Shown here: positions 24,374-31,534 of the stretch, piece after piece
Layout: every line of letters begins with the position of its first letter
How positions within the stretch are numbered: position 1 is the first letter of the stretch
From: Cellulomonas sp. P24
Lineage (GTDB): Bacteria; Actinomycetota; Actinomycetes; Actinomycetales; Cellulomonadaceae
Assembly (NCBI RefSeq): GCF_024704385.1
Contig: NZ_JAJDFX010000002.1
Location: 2,542,001-2,606,000, forward strand
DNA: 64,000 nt
Direction: 5' to 3'
The notes under the pieces: model-generated
What the model was told of the DNA's origin: nothing
Database searches by the model: none
The model's input: only the letters and a program-made list of their open reading frames with translations
Translations under genes and position numbers: made by a program

Positions 24374-25092
24374 CCACGCACCAGCGCACCCTGGACGACG
24401 TCGCACGCCTCCCGCACTACGGGGAACCGTTCCCCTTCATCCCCTGGACGACCGGCTCGAAGCTGCGCGTCTCCTGGGTGTTCGCACGGCACCTGCTCGC
24501 CGAGCTCGGCGCGGCCCGGTTCATCGGGTTCTGGCTCATGCTGCCGTTCCGTCTCCCGGGCGCATGGCGTCGGTCCGCCGAGGGCTTCCGGATGATGCGT
24601 CGCAGCTTCGGGATGATCGCCCAGCTCGAGTGGATCCTGCTCGTGGTGATCCACCGGGTGCTGGAACGCCGGGAGGGCGCAGAACGCGCCTACGACTTCG
24701 CCCGCCGAGCCATCCAGGACGCCTCGACGTTCATGATGGCCGACTTCTACCAGGCGGACCGGCTCGCGGAGTTCGACGATCCGTTCGCGGCGTTCTGGGC
24801 CTACCACCGCGCCATGTTCGCCGACGACCCGAACTACCCGAACGAGCTCATCGACGAGTCCGACGACCTCAAGGTGATGGTCGTCCACGAGTGCCGCAAC
24901 TGCCACGTCGCCGCACTGACGGCACCGGAGCTCTCCCCCCTCGGCTGCGACCACGACATCACCGGGTACAAGTCGATCGAGGAACGCACCGGCATGGAAT
25001 TCCGACGGCCGACCACCCTCGCCAAGGACGGGCAGCCGTGCCGGTTCATGTTCTACCGGGCGGGCACCGCGCCGGCTGGTGAGGTGCACTGA
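24370..25092 (+). CDS. L-2-amino-thiazoline-4-carboxylate hydrolase-like protein
   Basis: 240 residues. The second half shows a pattern of the ATC hydrolase family (PF14196): VMVVHECRNCHVAAL with closely spaced cysteines, LSPLGCDHDITGYKSIE and then MEFRRPTTLAKDGQPCRF. The first half has hydrophobic helices (FIGFWLMLPFRLPG, IAQLEWILLVVIHRVL) that are probably buried or peripheral to the membrane. It is coupled to the monooxygenase by ATGA overlap and so belongs to the same TetR-controlled operon. The family includes many members of unknown reaction, so the enzymatic name is tentative. Confidence 0.6.
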   Translation: MTTHQRTLDDVARLPHYGEPFPFIPWTTGSKLRVSWVFARHLLAELGAARFIGFWLMLPFRLPGAWRRSAEGFRMMRRSFGMIAQLEWILLVVIHRVLERREGAERAYDFARRAIQDASTFMMADFYQADRLAEFDDPFAAFWAYHRAMFADDPNYPNELIDESDDLKVMVVHECRNCHVAALTAPELSPLGCDHDITGYKSIEERTGMEFRRPTTLAKDGQPCRFMFYRAGTAPAGEVH

Positions 25093-25166
25093 CTGGTGAG
25101 GTTCACCGAGAGGGGTGGCCGTCCTGCCGGTCGGGTCCGTCGGGAAGAGCGGGCTGTCGTCGGCGC

Positions 25167-26612
25167 CTACGCCCACGCCTCGAGCAGGTCGTCGGCCGTC
25201 CATACCTGTGCGAGACGGTCGTCGGCGACGGCACCGGCCGGGCACACCGCCACCAGGGGCGTGCCCGCTCCGAGGCCGGGGATCTTTGTCGCGTCTGTCG
25301 CGAGCGTGGTCAGTTCGGTTGCGGTGACCTTGCCGTTGGGACGCCACTTGATGGTCCCGACGAAGGCGTAGCGGTCGGCCGGGCGCGCGTTCGCGCCGAC
25401 CAGGTCGATCTCCGGCGCGTTCGTCCGTGGCCACCACCCGCCGACTGCTCGCGCCTCGGGCCAGCGGGTGTCGGGGAGCAGGCGTTCCAGGGCGTCTCGC
25501 ACGACCGGTTCGATCGCGCGGCCCCGCCAGCTGGTGTAGCCGTCCGTGACCCGTTGGAGCGCAAGGTCCCCGCGACCGCGGTCGATGTCGCCCACGGCGG
25601 GCTCGACGTAGCGGAGCCAGAACCGCAGGGCGGGGTCGGCTACGCGCCACCGGCGATTCTTCGGGTCGCGCCTGGTGGACAGGGGCTCGTCGGCGACGGC
25701 GACGCGCTTGATCGACAGCGTCTCCAGGGCGTCGGTCAGGGTTGCGGCGTTCATCGGCTTGCTGCCGGTGGACTGGGCGATCGAGGTGAAGGTCCGTTCG
25801 CCCTTCCCGCCGATCGCCGTCAGCACGGCCCGGGCCGACGTGGTGGCGGGGAACTCGCTGTCGAGGATCCGTTGCCCGGACACCACCAGCGGGGTGATCG
25901 CGTCCGAGAGCTGCGTCTGGAGGAACTCCTCCCGGGTCATCCCGGGCGCCCAGGCGCGCGCGACGGTGGGCAGGCCGCCGGTGGTCAGCCATGCGTCGAA
26001 CGCGTCGATCCCGGACGTGCCGGTCATACGGGCGACGTCGCGCGGGGACAGCACGTCCAGGACCATCGGGGTCGCGCGGCCGTGGAAGGGGGCGTCGTGA
26101 TGGTCGAGGGCTTCCATCATCGCGAGGTCCGACCCGATCAGGAGGAGCAGGACGGGCTTGCGTGACAGGTCGTGGTCCCAGACCCGTTGGAGCTCACCGG
26201 CACCGCCGGGGATCGCGTCGAGCAGCCAGGGCGCCTCGTCGATGACGACGATCGACGGACGGTCGGCGGGCAGCAGTCGGTCGATGATCCGCAGGGCGTC
26301 AGTCAGGGTCGACGGGGTGGCGGACTCCGCGAGCCATGCGTCGGGCAGGTCGGACTCCGCAGCTGCGGCCATCAGGGCCCGCAGCTCGGCCGCAGGGTCG
26401 GCGCTGCGTGCGGCCTGGAAGTAGACCGAGGGGTGACCGGCACGGGCGATGAGCTCGGACACGAGCCGGCTCTTGCCGACGCGACGGCGGCCGCGGAGCA
26501 GCACCGCTGTGCCCACGTCGTGGGTGCGGCCCGCCCTCGCGCGGGCGTCGATGTCGGAGAGCAGACGGGTGAGCCGGTCCAGCTCGACTGCTCGGCCGAC
26601 GAAGTCGGACAT
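25167..26612 (-). CDS. AAA+ ATPase of the archaeal-ATPase/DUF234 type
   Basis: 481 residues: P-loop VLLRGRRRVGKSRLVSELIA, Walker B SIVVIDEAPWLL, sensor region LLLLIGSDLAMME, a middle winged-helix segment (TFTSIAQSTGSKPMNAATLT) and a C-terminal DUF234-like domain (WRVADPALRFWLRYVEP, REIDLV-like PEIDLVGANARP). DUF234 resembles the PD-(D/E)XK fold. ATG 26612 is preferred to the TTG one codon earlier. The gene stands alone. Such ATPases occur sporadically and are thought to be mobile or regulatory elements; the function is not established. Confidence 0.85.
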   Translation of the reverse strand: MSDFVGRAVELDRLTRLLSDIDARARAGRTHDVGTAVLLRGRRRVGKSRLVSELIARAGHPSVYFQAARSADPAAELRALMAAAAESDLPDAWLAESATPSTLTDALRIIDRLLPADRPSIVVIDEAPWLLDAIPGGAGELQRVWDHDLSRKPVLLLLIGSDLAMMEALDHHDAPFHGRATPMVLDVLSPRDVARMTGTSGIDAFDAWLTTGGLPTVARAWAPGMTREEFLQTQLSDAITPLVVSGQRILDSEFPATTSARAVLTAIGGKGERTFTSIAQSTGSKPMNAATLTDALETLSIKRVAVADEPLSTRRDPKNRRWRVADPALRFWLRYVEPAVGDIDRGRGDLALQRVTDGYTSWRGRAIEPVVRDALERLLPDTRWPEARAVGGWWPRTNAPEIDLVGANARPADRYAFVGTIKWRPNGKVTATELTTLATDATKIPGLGAGTPLVAVCPAGAVADDRLAQVWTADDLLEAWA

Positions 26613-26631
26613 CAAGGCGCCTTCCGATGAA

Positions 26632-26664
26632 ACTATGAGTCACCATACTATGGCAGCACATAGT
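26632..26664 (-). promoter_or_regulatory. AT-rich promoter region with three ACTATG/CATAGT copies
   Basis: ACTATG at 26632-26637 and 26647-26652 and its complement CATAGT at 26659-26664 lie 20-50 bp upstream of the AAA ATPase gene in locally AT-rich DNA. It may be a promoter with an operator for self-regulation. Confidence 0.4.
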
Positions 26665-26782
26665 AAGTGCCGTTGGGATGTGCGACGCTTCGAGCCTGGC
26701 CAAGGCCGACGTAGGGTCGCGGACGGAGAGCGCCGCCGGTTCGGCACCTTTCCGAGCGCCGGCCGCAGGGGGTGACGCCCGA

Positions 26783-27396
26783 TCAGTCGACGTTGTCGCG
26801 TGCGTGCAGGCCGATGAGCTGGTCAGGGGCGCGGGTCATGTCGATGTCCCACTCTCCGTCGGAGGTGGGTATCCAGAACCTGTTGTCGAGCGCCCAGTGC
26901 CACCAGCCGATCCGTTCGGTCAAGGTGATGGTTCGTCCGATTCCCTCGTAGGTGCACACGCCAGTGGGCGAGTCCGGATCCTCGGGATTCCGACAGTCCA
27001 TGACCAACGGCTGCTCCCGGTGCAGCAGGATCACGTACTGCCGATCGAACATGAACCCGACGCTCTCCGGGGCTCCGAGGACCGGGTCGTCGAATGCCTC
27101 CTGGTCCCACGTCTGCTCGTGGAGATCGGCAGAACGCTCCAGCGAGGAGCGCAGAAGATCCTGAACGGCGTCAGGCTGGGCACTCCCCAGTCGTCCTCAT
27201 AACCCTGCCGGTCCCCGTCGTGCCACATCCACAGCGCTGCCGCGTCCTGGCTGAGCCGAACCCCGAACTCGGCGCAGACTTCGTCCACCTGCTCCTTGGT
27301 GAGTCCGGGTCGCAGGCGTTCGACCACTGGCATGCCCAGGCCTCGCAGGCGTTCCTCGAAACCTGTCAACGCCTGCGTGACCTCGACCGCCGTCAT
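26783..27396 (-). pseudogene. SMI1/KNR4 (SUKH)-like immunity protein, frameshifted
   Basis: The N-terminal half (TAVEVTQALTGFEERLRGLG, TKEQVDEVCAEFGVRLSQ, ALWMWHDGDRQGYEDDWGVP) has the SUKH pattern in which a helix and the LWxWHDG turn follow a disordered start. It runs in one frame to about 27163. The C-terminal half (QDLLRSSLERSADLHEQTW, FMFDRQYVILLHREQPLVM, WWHWALDNRFW) continues in another frame to 26783. A single missing C on the minus strand (plus-strand G next to 27163) explains the shift; adding it restores LTPFQDLL. SUKH proteins neutralise contact-dependent or polymorphic toxins. No toxin gene is seen beside it. It could be decay or a sequencing error. Confidence 0.7.
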
Positions 27397-27649
27397 CCCG
27401 CCATCTTCTCTGCCCCCGTTGCGGATCGCCAGGGTCGGTACCGTGTCCAGCCTCTCGACGGCCGGGATCCGCAAGAACGCAGCGTCTCACCGGGAGCGCG
27501 AGCCAGACCGGCGGCAGTGGCTGGCATCGATGGCGGAGATGGCCCGGTCGCATTCGTGTCGCCCTCGGGACATGCTGCAAGACGGCTGCTTTCGCGGGCC
27601 GAGCGCAATTGATGGCGAACTTGACGGCCCTCTGACCAGCACCAACACC

Positions 27650-27696
27650 GTGGGCCCCGTGGGGCTCGAACCCACAACCTACGGATTAAAAGTCCG
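27650..27696 (-). repeat. attL: attachment site (left), 47-bp copy of the tRNA-Lys 3' half
   Basis: Identical over 47 bp to 41393-41439, beginning GTGGGCCCCGTGGGGCTCGA and ending at the anticodon-stem base AAAAGTCCG. It contains only the 3' half of tRNA-Lys, so it is not a tRNA gene, and it is the displaced original end of the tRNA after integration. Weaker similarity (CTGACCAGCAC) extends outward. Confidence 0.9.
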
Positions 27697-28464
27697 TGGC
27701 GGGGGTGTCGGTTGACTTCGTGCGAAGAGCATCTGCGCTGGTCAGATGCCCTCCGAGTGTCCGGTGCCGTCGGCAGCAATCGAGCGGTTCGGGACCAAGA
27801 GGGCTGCCAGATGGCTGCCAGCGGACCCGGAAAGTGGGGACGCCGTGGACGACGACTCTCGCGGGCGCCTGGTGCGATGAATGCGAGGTCCGGCGAAACG
27901 CTAAGTTCGGTTGCCACCGATCATGCGGGACACGATGCCGCAAAGGCGCAGCGGCGAGTCCCGAAGGCCACCGCTGGGGCGCGTACTGAACTCGAAACCC
28001 CGGGGCAGTCGCAAGCACCCGTCCCCGTACCACTTCGGACGACCCTGTAGATGAGGTGTTCGCACGACATGCGCTCGGCACTTTGAGCCGCGCCCTCTCG
28101 GATTTGCTTCTGGCTCCGCGGCGAGTCTCCGGGCGTCCTAAGAATCGCGTGGACGCCCGCGGTCGTCGTCCACGATCCAAGGAACAAGCGACGTGGGGCC
28201 GTGTCCCTGTTCCCGATCCCGCAAGTCGCGGTCGCAGCCAAGCCCTGGCGCTGTCCCGTCTAGCCGAGACGGCGTGGAGTATGCAGGAAGAGTGCGCGAG
28301 TCGCTGTTCACCGACCCTACGGTCTCGGGCCCCGAGGTCTCTGAGATCGAACCGGGGACTCGACGAACAGGTTGAGGTCATCACGCGGTCCAGCGAAGTG
28401 CTGTGGGCGCTTGCCGCAAGGCGCGACGATTCTCAGGTCGCAGCGACCTACGGTAGGTTCGACG
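27697..28464. other. Left end of the element, no convincing gene
   Basis: Frames across this 770-bp stretch are unconvincing on both strands. It contains the arm-type repeat at 27802-27820, and the promoter region of the SIR2 gene: TTCTCA at 28430-28435 and TAGGTT at 28454-28459 (18-bp spacing) around the palindrome AGGTCG-CAG-CGACCT (28435-28449). Confidence 0.55.
27802..27820 (+). repeat. Candidate integrase arm-type site (left)
   Basis: GGCTGCCAGATGGCTGCCA, itself two GGCTGCCA units separated by GAT. The same 19-mer is at 41314-41332, in the same orientation, near the other end of the element. Confidence 0.6.
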
Positions 28465-28485
28465 ATGCAGACGGCAGGGGCGACG

Positions 28486-29529
28486 ATGGAGAAGCAAGCG
28501 GTCTACAGATCAGTGCAAGAGCTCTTCAGGAAGGGTCTTGTTACACTGGTCGGCTCTGGCGCGTCATGCGCGCACGGCTTGCCGAGCATGAAGCAACTTG
28601 CCGAACATCTCCTTAGCACCATTGGGGAATCAGACAGGCCGCTTGGTGGCGATAGCTCGGCGGCCTGGGAGGGCATTGCGTCCTCGCTCCGGGACGGAGT
28701 CGACCTTGAGGCGGCGTTTGGAAGCGTCGAACTCTCTTTGGAACTGTCGGAGGCCATAGCCCTTGAAGTGAGCAACTGCGTAGCAGACCTTGAATCTGCT
28801 GCAATCGTTGAGATGCTTGAGTCATCAAGTGATCCAGTGTTCGGACGACTCTTCAAGCACCTTCTGAGAACCACCGAATCCGCGGACGTAATCACCACAA
28901 ACTACGATCGACTACTCGAAGTTGCCGCCGCACTTGTTGAAATTCCCGTCGATTCGATGTTTCATGGACATGGTATCGGGCACCTCGACGAGGACCTGAG
29001 CCGCAGTGAACTACTTGTTGTACGAGCGAATCGCTCCGGAAGGACTGCTAAGCGGTCGATCCGCCTACGTCCTCACTTGCGTCTCGCCAAGCCGCACGGA
29101 AGCCTCGATTGGATAGAGCATCGAGGGAGAACTTTGAAGACCAGTCTCGACCTCGGCGGCCGTAGACGAATCATCGCGCCTGGCAGTAGCAAGTATGTTC
29201 TTGGGTACGAACAGCCGTTCGACCTGCAGCGCCAGCGCGCTAATGCAGCGATCTCCGAAGCCTCCGGATTTCTTGTGATTGGGTATGGCTTCAGCGACTC
29301 GCACTTGCAGACTTATCTGGAACCGCAATTCGCGAAGGTTCCCGCTTTGGTGATGAGTAAGTCGCTCACGACGGGAGCGCGCCATTTCCTCGCCTCCAAC
29401 CCTCGGGCCGTGGGGTTTGAGCGAGGGCCAGGCGGGGGGACAAGTATCACCTGGGGTGCAGAAACTGCTGTCGTGCCAGAAGACATTTGGAGTCTCGATG
29501 TGATGATCAGAGAGGTTCTCGGGATATGA
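28486..29529 (+). CDS. SIR2-family NADase of a SIR2-HerA antiphage system
   Basis: 347 residues. GLVTLVGSGASCAHGLPSM forms the NAD-binding loop, VITTNYDRLLE the conserved TNYD segment, and LAKPHGSLDWIEH carries the catalytic-type His in the KxHGSxDW motif of SIR2-like defence NADases. FLVIGYGFSDSHLQ near the C-terminus is another family motif. The ATG at 28486 follows AGGGGCG; an ATG at 28465 is possible and would be leaderless from the promoter at 28430-28459. It overlaps the HerA gene by 4 bp. The pair is a known phage-defence type in which SIR2 depletes NAD+ in complex with HerA. Low-GC codon use marks it as transferred. Confidence 0.88.
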   Translation: MEKQAVYRSVQELFRKGLVTLVGSGASCAHGLPSMKQLAEHLLSTIGESDRPLGGDSSAAWEGIASSLRDGVDLEAAFGSVELSLELSEAIALEVSNCVADLESAAIVEMLESSSDPVFGRLFKHLLRTTESADVITTNYDRLLEVAAALVEIPVDSMFHGHGIGHLDEDLSRSELLVVRANRSGRTAKRSIRLRPHLRLAKPHGSLDWIEHRGRTLKTSLDLGGRRRIIAPGSSKYVLGYEQPFDLQRQRANAAISEASGFLVIGYGFSDSHLQTYLEPQFAKVPALVMSKSLTTGARHFLASNPRAVGFERGPGGGTSITWGAETAVVPEDIWSLDVMIREVLGI

Positions 29530-31286
29530 GTGGAAAGCAGATCGAATTCGACCCCAGTGCGATCCTTGGGCGCGCATTTCGGATTGACACGGCCAGTGTT
29601 TGGGCTGAAGTAGTAGATCACGAGAAGTTGACCCGGACTGGAGTGGGAAACCTTCTTGCATTCCAGGGCGCAACGAGCTCGGAGTACCTTATTGCCGTGC
29701 TCGACCGTGTGACGCGGGACCTCCAGGACGAGATTCTCGAGGGTGGCGACGAGGGCGCTGCGGAGGACATTCCTCCGGAGGTTCAGCAGCGAGATCTCCT
29801 GCGAGCTGTGCTGCTTGGCACATATCGACAGATGGACGGAACGTCGACGGGGTCTTTCAAACGAGGGGCGGACAGCTACCCGTTAGTCGATTCTCCGTGC
29901 TGGGTTATTGACGGCCTCGCCCTTCAACAGCTCATGGGCTTGCTTGCGAGTCAGCTTGAGCCCGACAAGCGCCTTGAACTGGGTCACTTCGTGGCCGACC
30001 GTTCAGCCGTTGCAGTGGCAGATGGTGACCGGCTCTTCCAGCGGCACGCGGCGCTCCTTGGGAGTACTGGCTCCGGTAAGAGTTGGACGGTCGCCCTCAT
30101 CCTTGAGCGGGCAAGCAGGCTCGCGCATCCCAACTTGATCGTGTTTGACATGCACGGCGAATATGGGCCGCTAACCGAAGGGTCCTCCGCCGTGGCGAAA
30201 GGCTGGCGAATAGCAGGGCCGGCCGACCTTGAAAGTTCCGATTCTAACGTCCTCTACCTGCCTTGGTGGCTACTCAATCAAGAGGAAATGCAGGCGTTGC
30301 TTCTCGATCGTTCGGAAGACAACGCTCCGAATCAAGCTGCGCGACTCACTGACCATGTGAGAGATCTCAAGAGTGAAGCACTCAAGGCAGATTCGCGTGA
30401 GGACGTGCTTGCACGCTTTACGGTTGACAGCCCGGTACCGTACAGCATTCGCTCTCTCGTAGAGCGCCTCCGGGCGGATGATGTGGCAATGGTTGCAGGA
30501 GCGAGTCGTGACAAGCAGGGGCCGTTCTTTGGGCGCCTGACCCGGTTCATTAGTCGACTTGAGAGCAAGCTCGCTGACCGGAGATATGGATTCATGTTTG
30601 GCCCGCCTGAGTCGGAGGTCAAGTACGAGTGGCTTCACCAATTTGCCAAATCGCTTCTTGGTTCCTCGCCCGGGATCAAGGTAATCGACTTCAGCGAAGT
30701 GCCAAGCGACGTCCTTCCGATTGTCGTAGGTGTATTTGCGCGAGTCTTATACGAGGTTCACTTCTGGACTGAGCCTGAGAGGCGGACTCCGGTCACGTTT
30801 GTCTGTGACGAGGCGCACCTCTATCTGCCGGCTCACGACCCGGGCGCTGCGGAGTCGCGCGCACTGGACGCATTTGAACGAATCGCGAAGGAGGGTCGCA
30901 AGTATGGGCTTTCGCTTATGGTAGTCAGTCAGAGGCCTTCAGATGTAAGTCGGACCGTCTTGTCGCAATGCAACAATTTCATTGTTCTTCGGCTGACCAA
31001 CGATCAAGACCAGTCCGTAATCCGGCGACTAATGCCGGATAGTCTTGAGAGTCTCACCGCCTCACTTCCACTTCTCGACGTCGGAGAGGCGTTGGTGCTA
31101 GGCGATGCGATGATTTTGCCGACTCGAATCAAGCTAGACAAGCCGCAGACAAAGCCTAGGAGCGCGACCCTCAATTTCTGGACTGAGTGGAACGAGACGC
31201 CTGTGGTTGAGGCGGACCTTGTGGCAGCGGTTGAAGCAATGAGGCGACAGTCACGCATCTTGCCAGCGGACTCCTCCTCAGAGTGA
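29526..31286 (+). CDS. HerA-like FtsK-superfamily ATPase of a SIR2-HerA system
   Basis: 586 residues with an N-terminal HAS-barrel-like region (residues 1-170), Walker A LLGSTGSGKSWTVALILE (about residue 180), LIVFDMHGEYGPL, and Walker B VTFVCDEAHLYLP. RIAKEGRKYGLSLMVVSQRP (sensor/arginine finger area) then SDVSRTVLSQCNNFIVLRLT follow, all as in HerA. HerA hexamers pump DNA and here form a complex with the SIR2 partner encoded just upstream (ATGA overlap). ATG 29526 is chosen; a longer frame from 29487 overlaps SIR2 without support. Codon use matches SIR2 and differs from the chromosome. Confidence 0.9.
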   Translation: MSGKQIEFDPSAILGRAFRIDTASVWAEVVDHEKLTRTGVGNLLAFQGATSSEYLIAVLDRVTRDLQDEILEGGDEGAAEDIPPEVQQRDLLRAVLLGTYRQMDGTSTGSFKRGADSYPLVDSPCWVIDGLALQQLMGLLASQLEPDKRLELGHFVADRSAVAVADGDRLFQRHAALLGSTGSGKSWTVALILERASRLAHPNLIVFDMHGEYGPLTEGSSAVAKGWRIAGPADLESSDSNVLYLPWWLLNQEEMQALLLDRSEDNAPNQAARLTDHVRDLKSEALKADSREDVLARFTVDSPVPYSIRSLVERLRADDVAMVAGASRDKQGPFFGRLTRFISRLESKLADRRYGFMFGPPESEVKYEWLHQFAKSLLGSSPGIKVIDFSEVPSDVLPIVVGVFARVLYEVHFWTEPERRTPVTFVCDEAHLYLPAHDPGAAESRALDAFERIAKEGRKYGLSLMVVSQRPSDVSRTVLSQCNNFIVLRLTNDQDQSVIRRLMPDSLESLTASLPLLDVGEALVLGDAMILPTRIKLDKPQTKPRSATLNFWTEWNETPVVEADLVAAVEAMRRQSRILPADSSSE

Positions 31287-31310
31287 CCTGATCGGAGTGT
31301 TCGGGCCGCT

Positions 31311-31517
31311 TTGAACTGGCTGTACACCGATGATCGTTGGCTCTTGTTCGCTGTTCATGGAGGCTGCCTGCAGGGCTTGGCGTACGGCGACGCTTGGGGT
31401 GAATCCTATCGGAGCCTATTATGGCAGCCAGAGTCTGTCCTGACGTTCACGGGTCCAGGCGAGCGAGGCACGCGCGGCTGGCAGGTCGACGACGTCGGAA
31501 ATCCAGTCACGGTGTAG
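31311..31517 (+). CDS. Small protein or fragment resembling the start of ADP-ribosylglycohydrolases
   Basis: A 68-residue frame from a TTG at 31311, 24 bp after the HerA stop, rich in Trp and Tyr. GCLQGLAYGDAWGESY resembles the Gx4GxAxGDAxG N-terminal motif of ADP-ribosylglycohydrolases (usually GCLLGLAVGDALG), and GERGTRGWQVDD follows. It stops at 31517, far short of the roughly 300 residues of the family. It may be a remnant left by a deletion, or a short accessory protein; the similarity is a visual one only. Confidence 0.35.
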   Translation: MNWLYTDDRWLLFAVHGGCLQGLAYGDAWGESYRSLLWQPESVLTFTGPGERGTRGWQVDDVGNPVTV

Positions 31518-31534
31518 GCCTGGCGACGGCCGGC

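Noticed and set aside
27650-27696. A second tRNA-Lys gene at the left att site
   Set aside because: Only the 3' half is present; the D arm and 5' acceptor strand are absent.
27686-28384. Minus-strand frame of 232 codons in the left end of the element
   Set aside because: Arg/Pro/Ser-rich with no ribosome site and no domain; it spans the promoter of the SIR2 gene.
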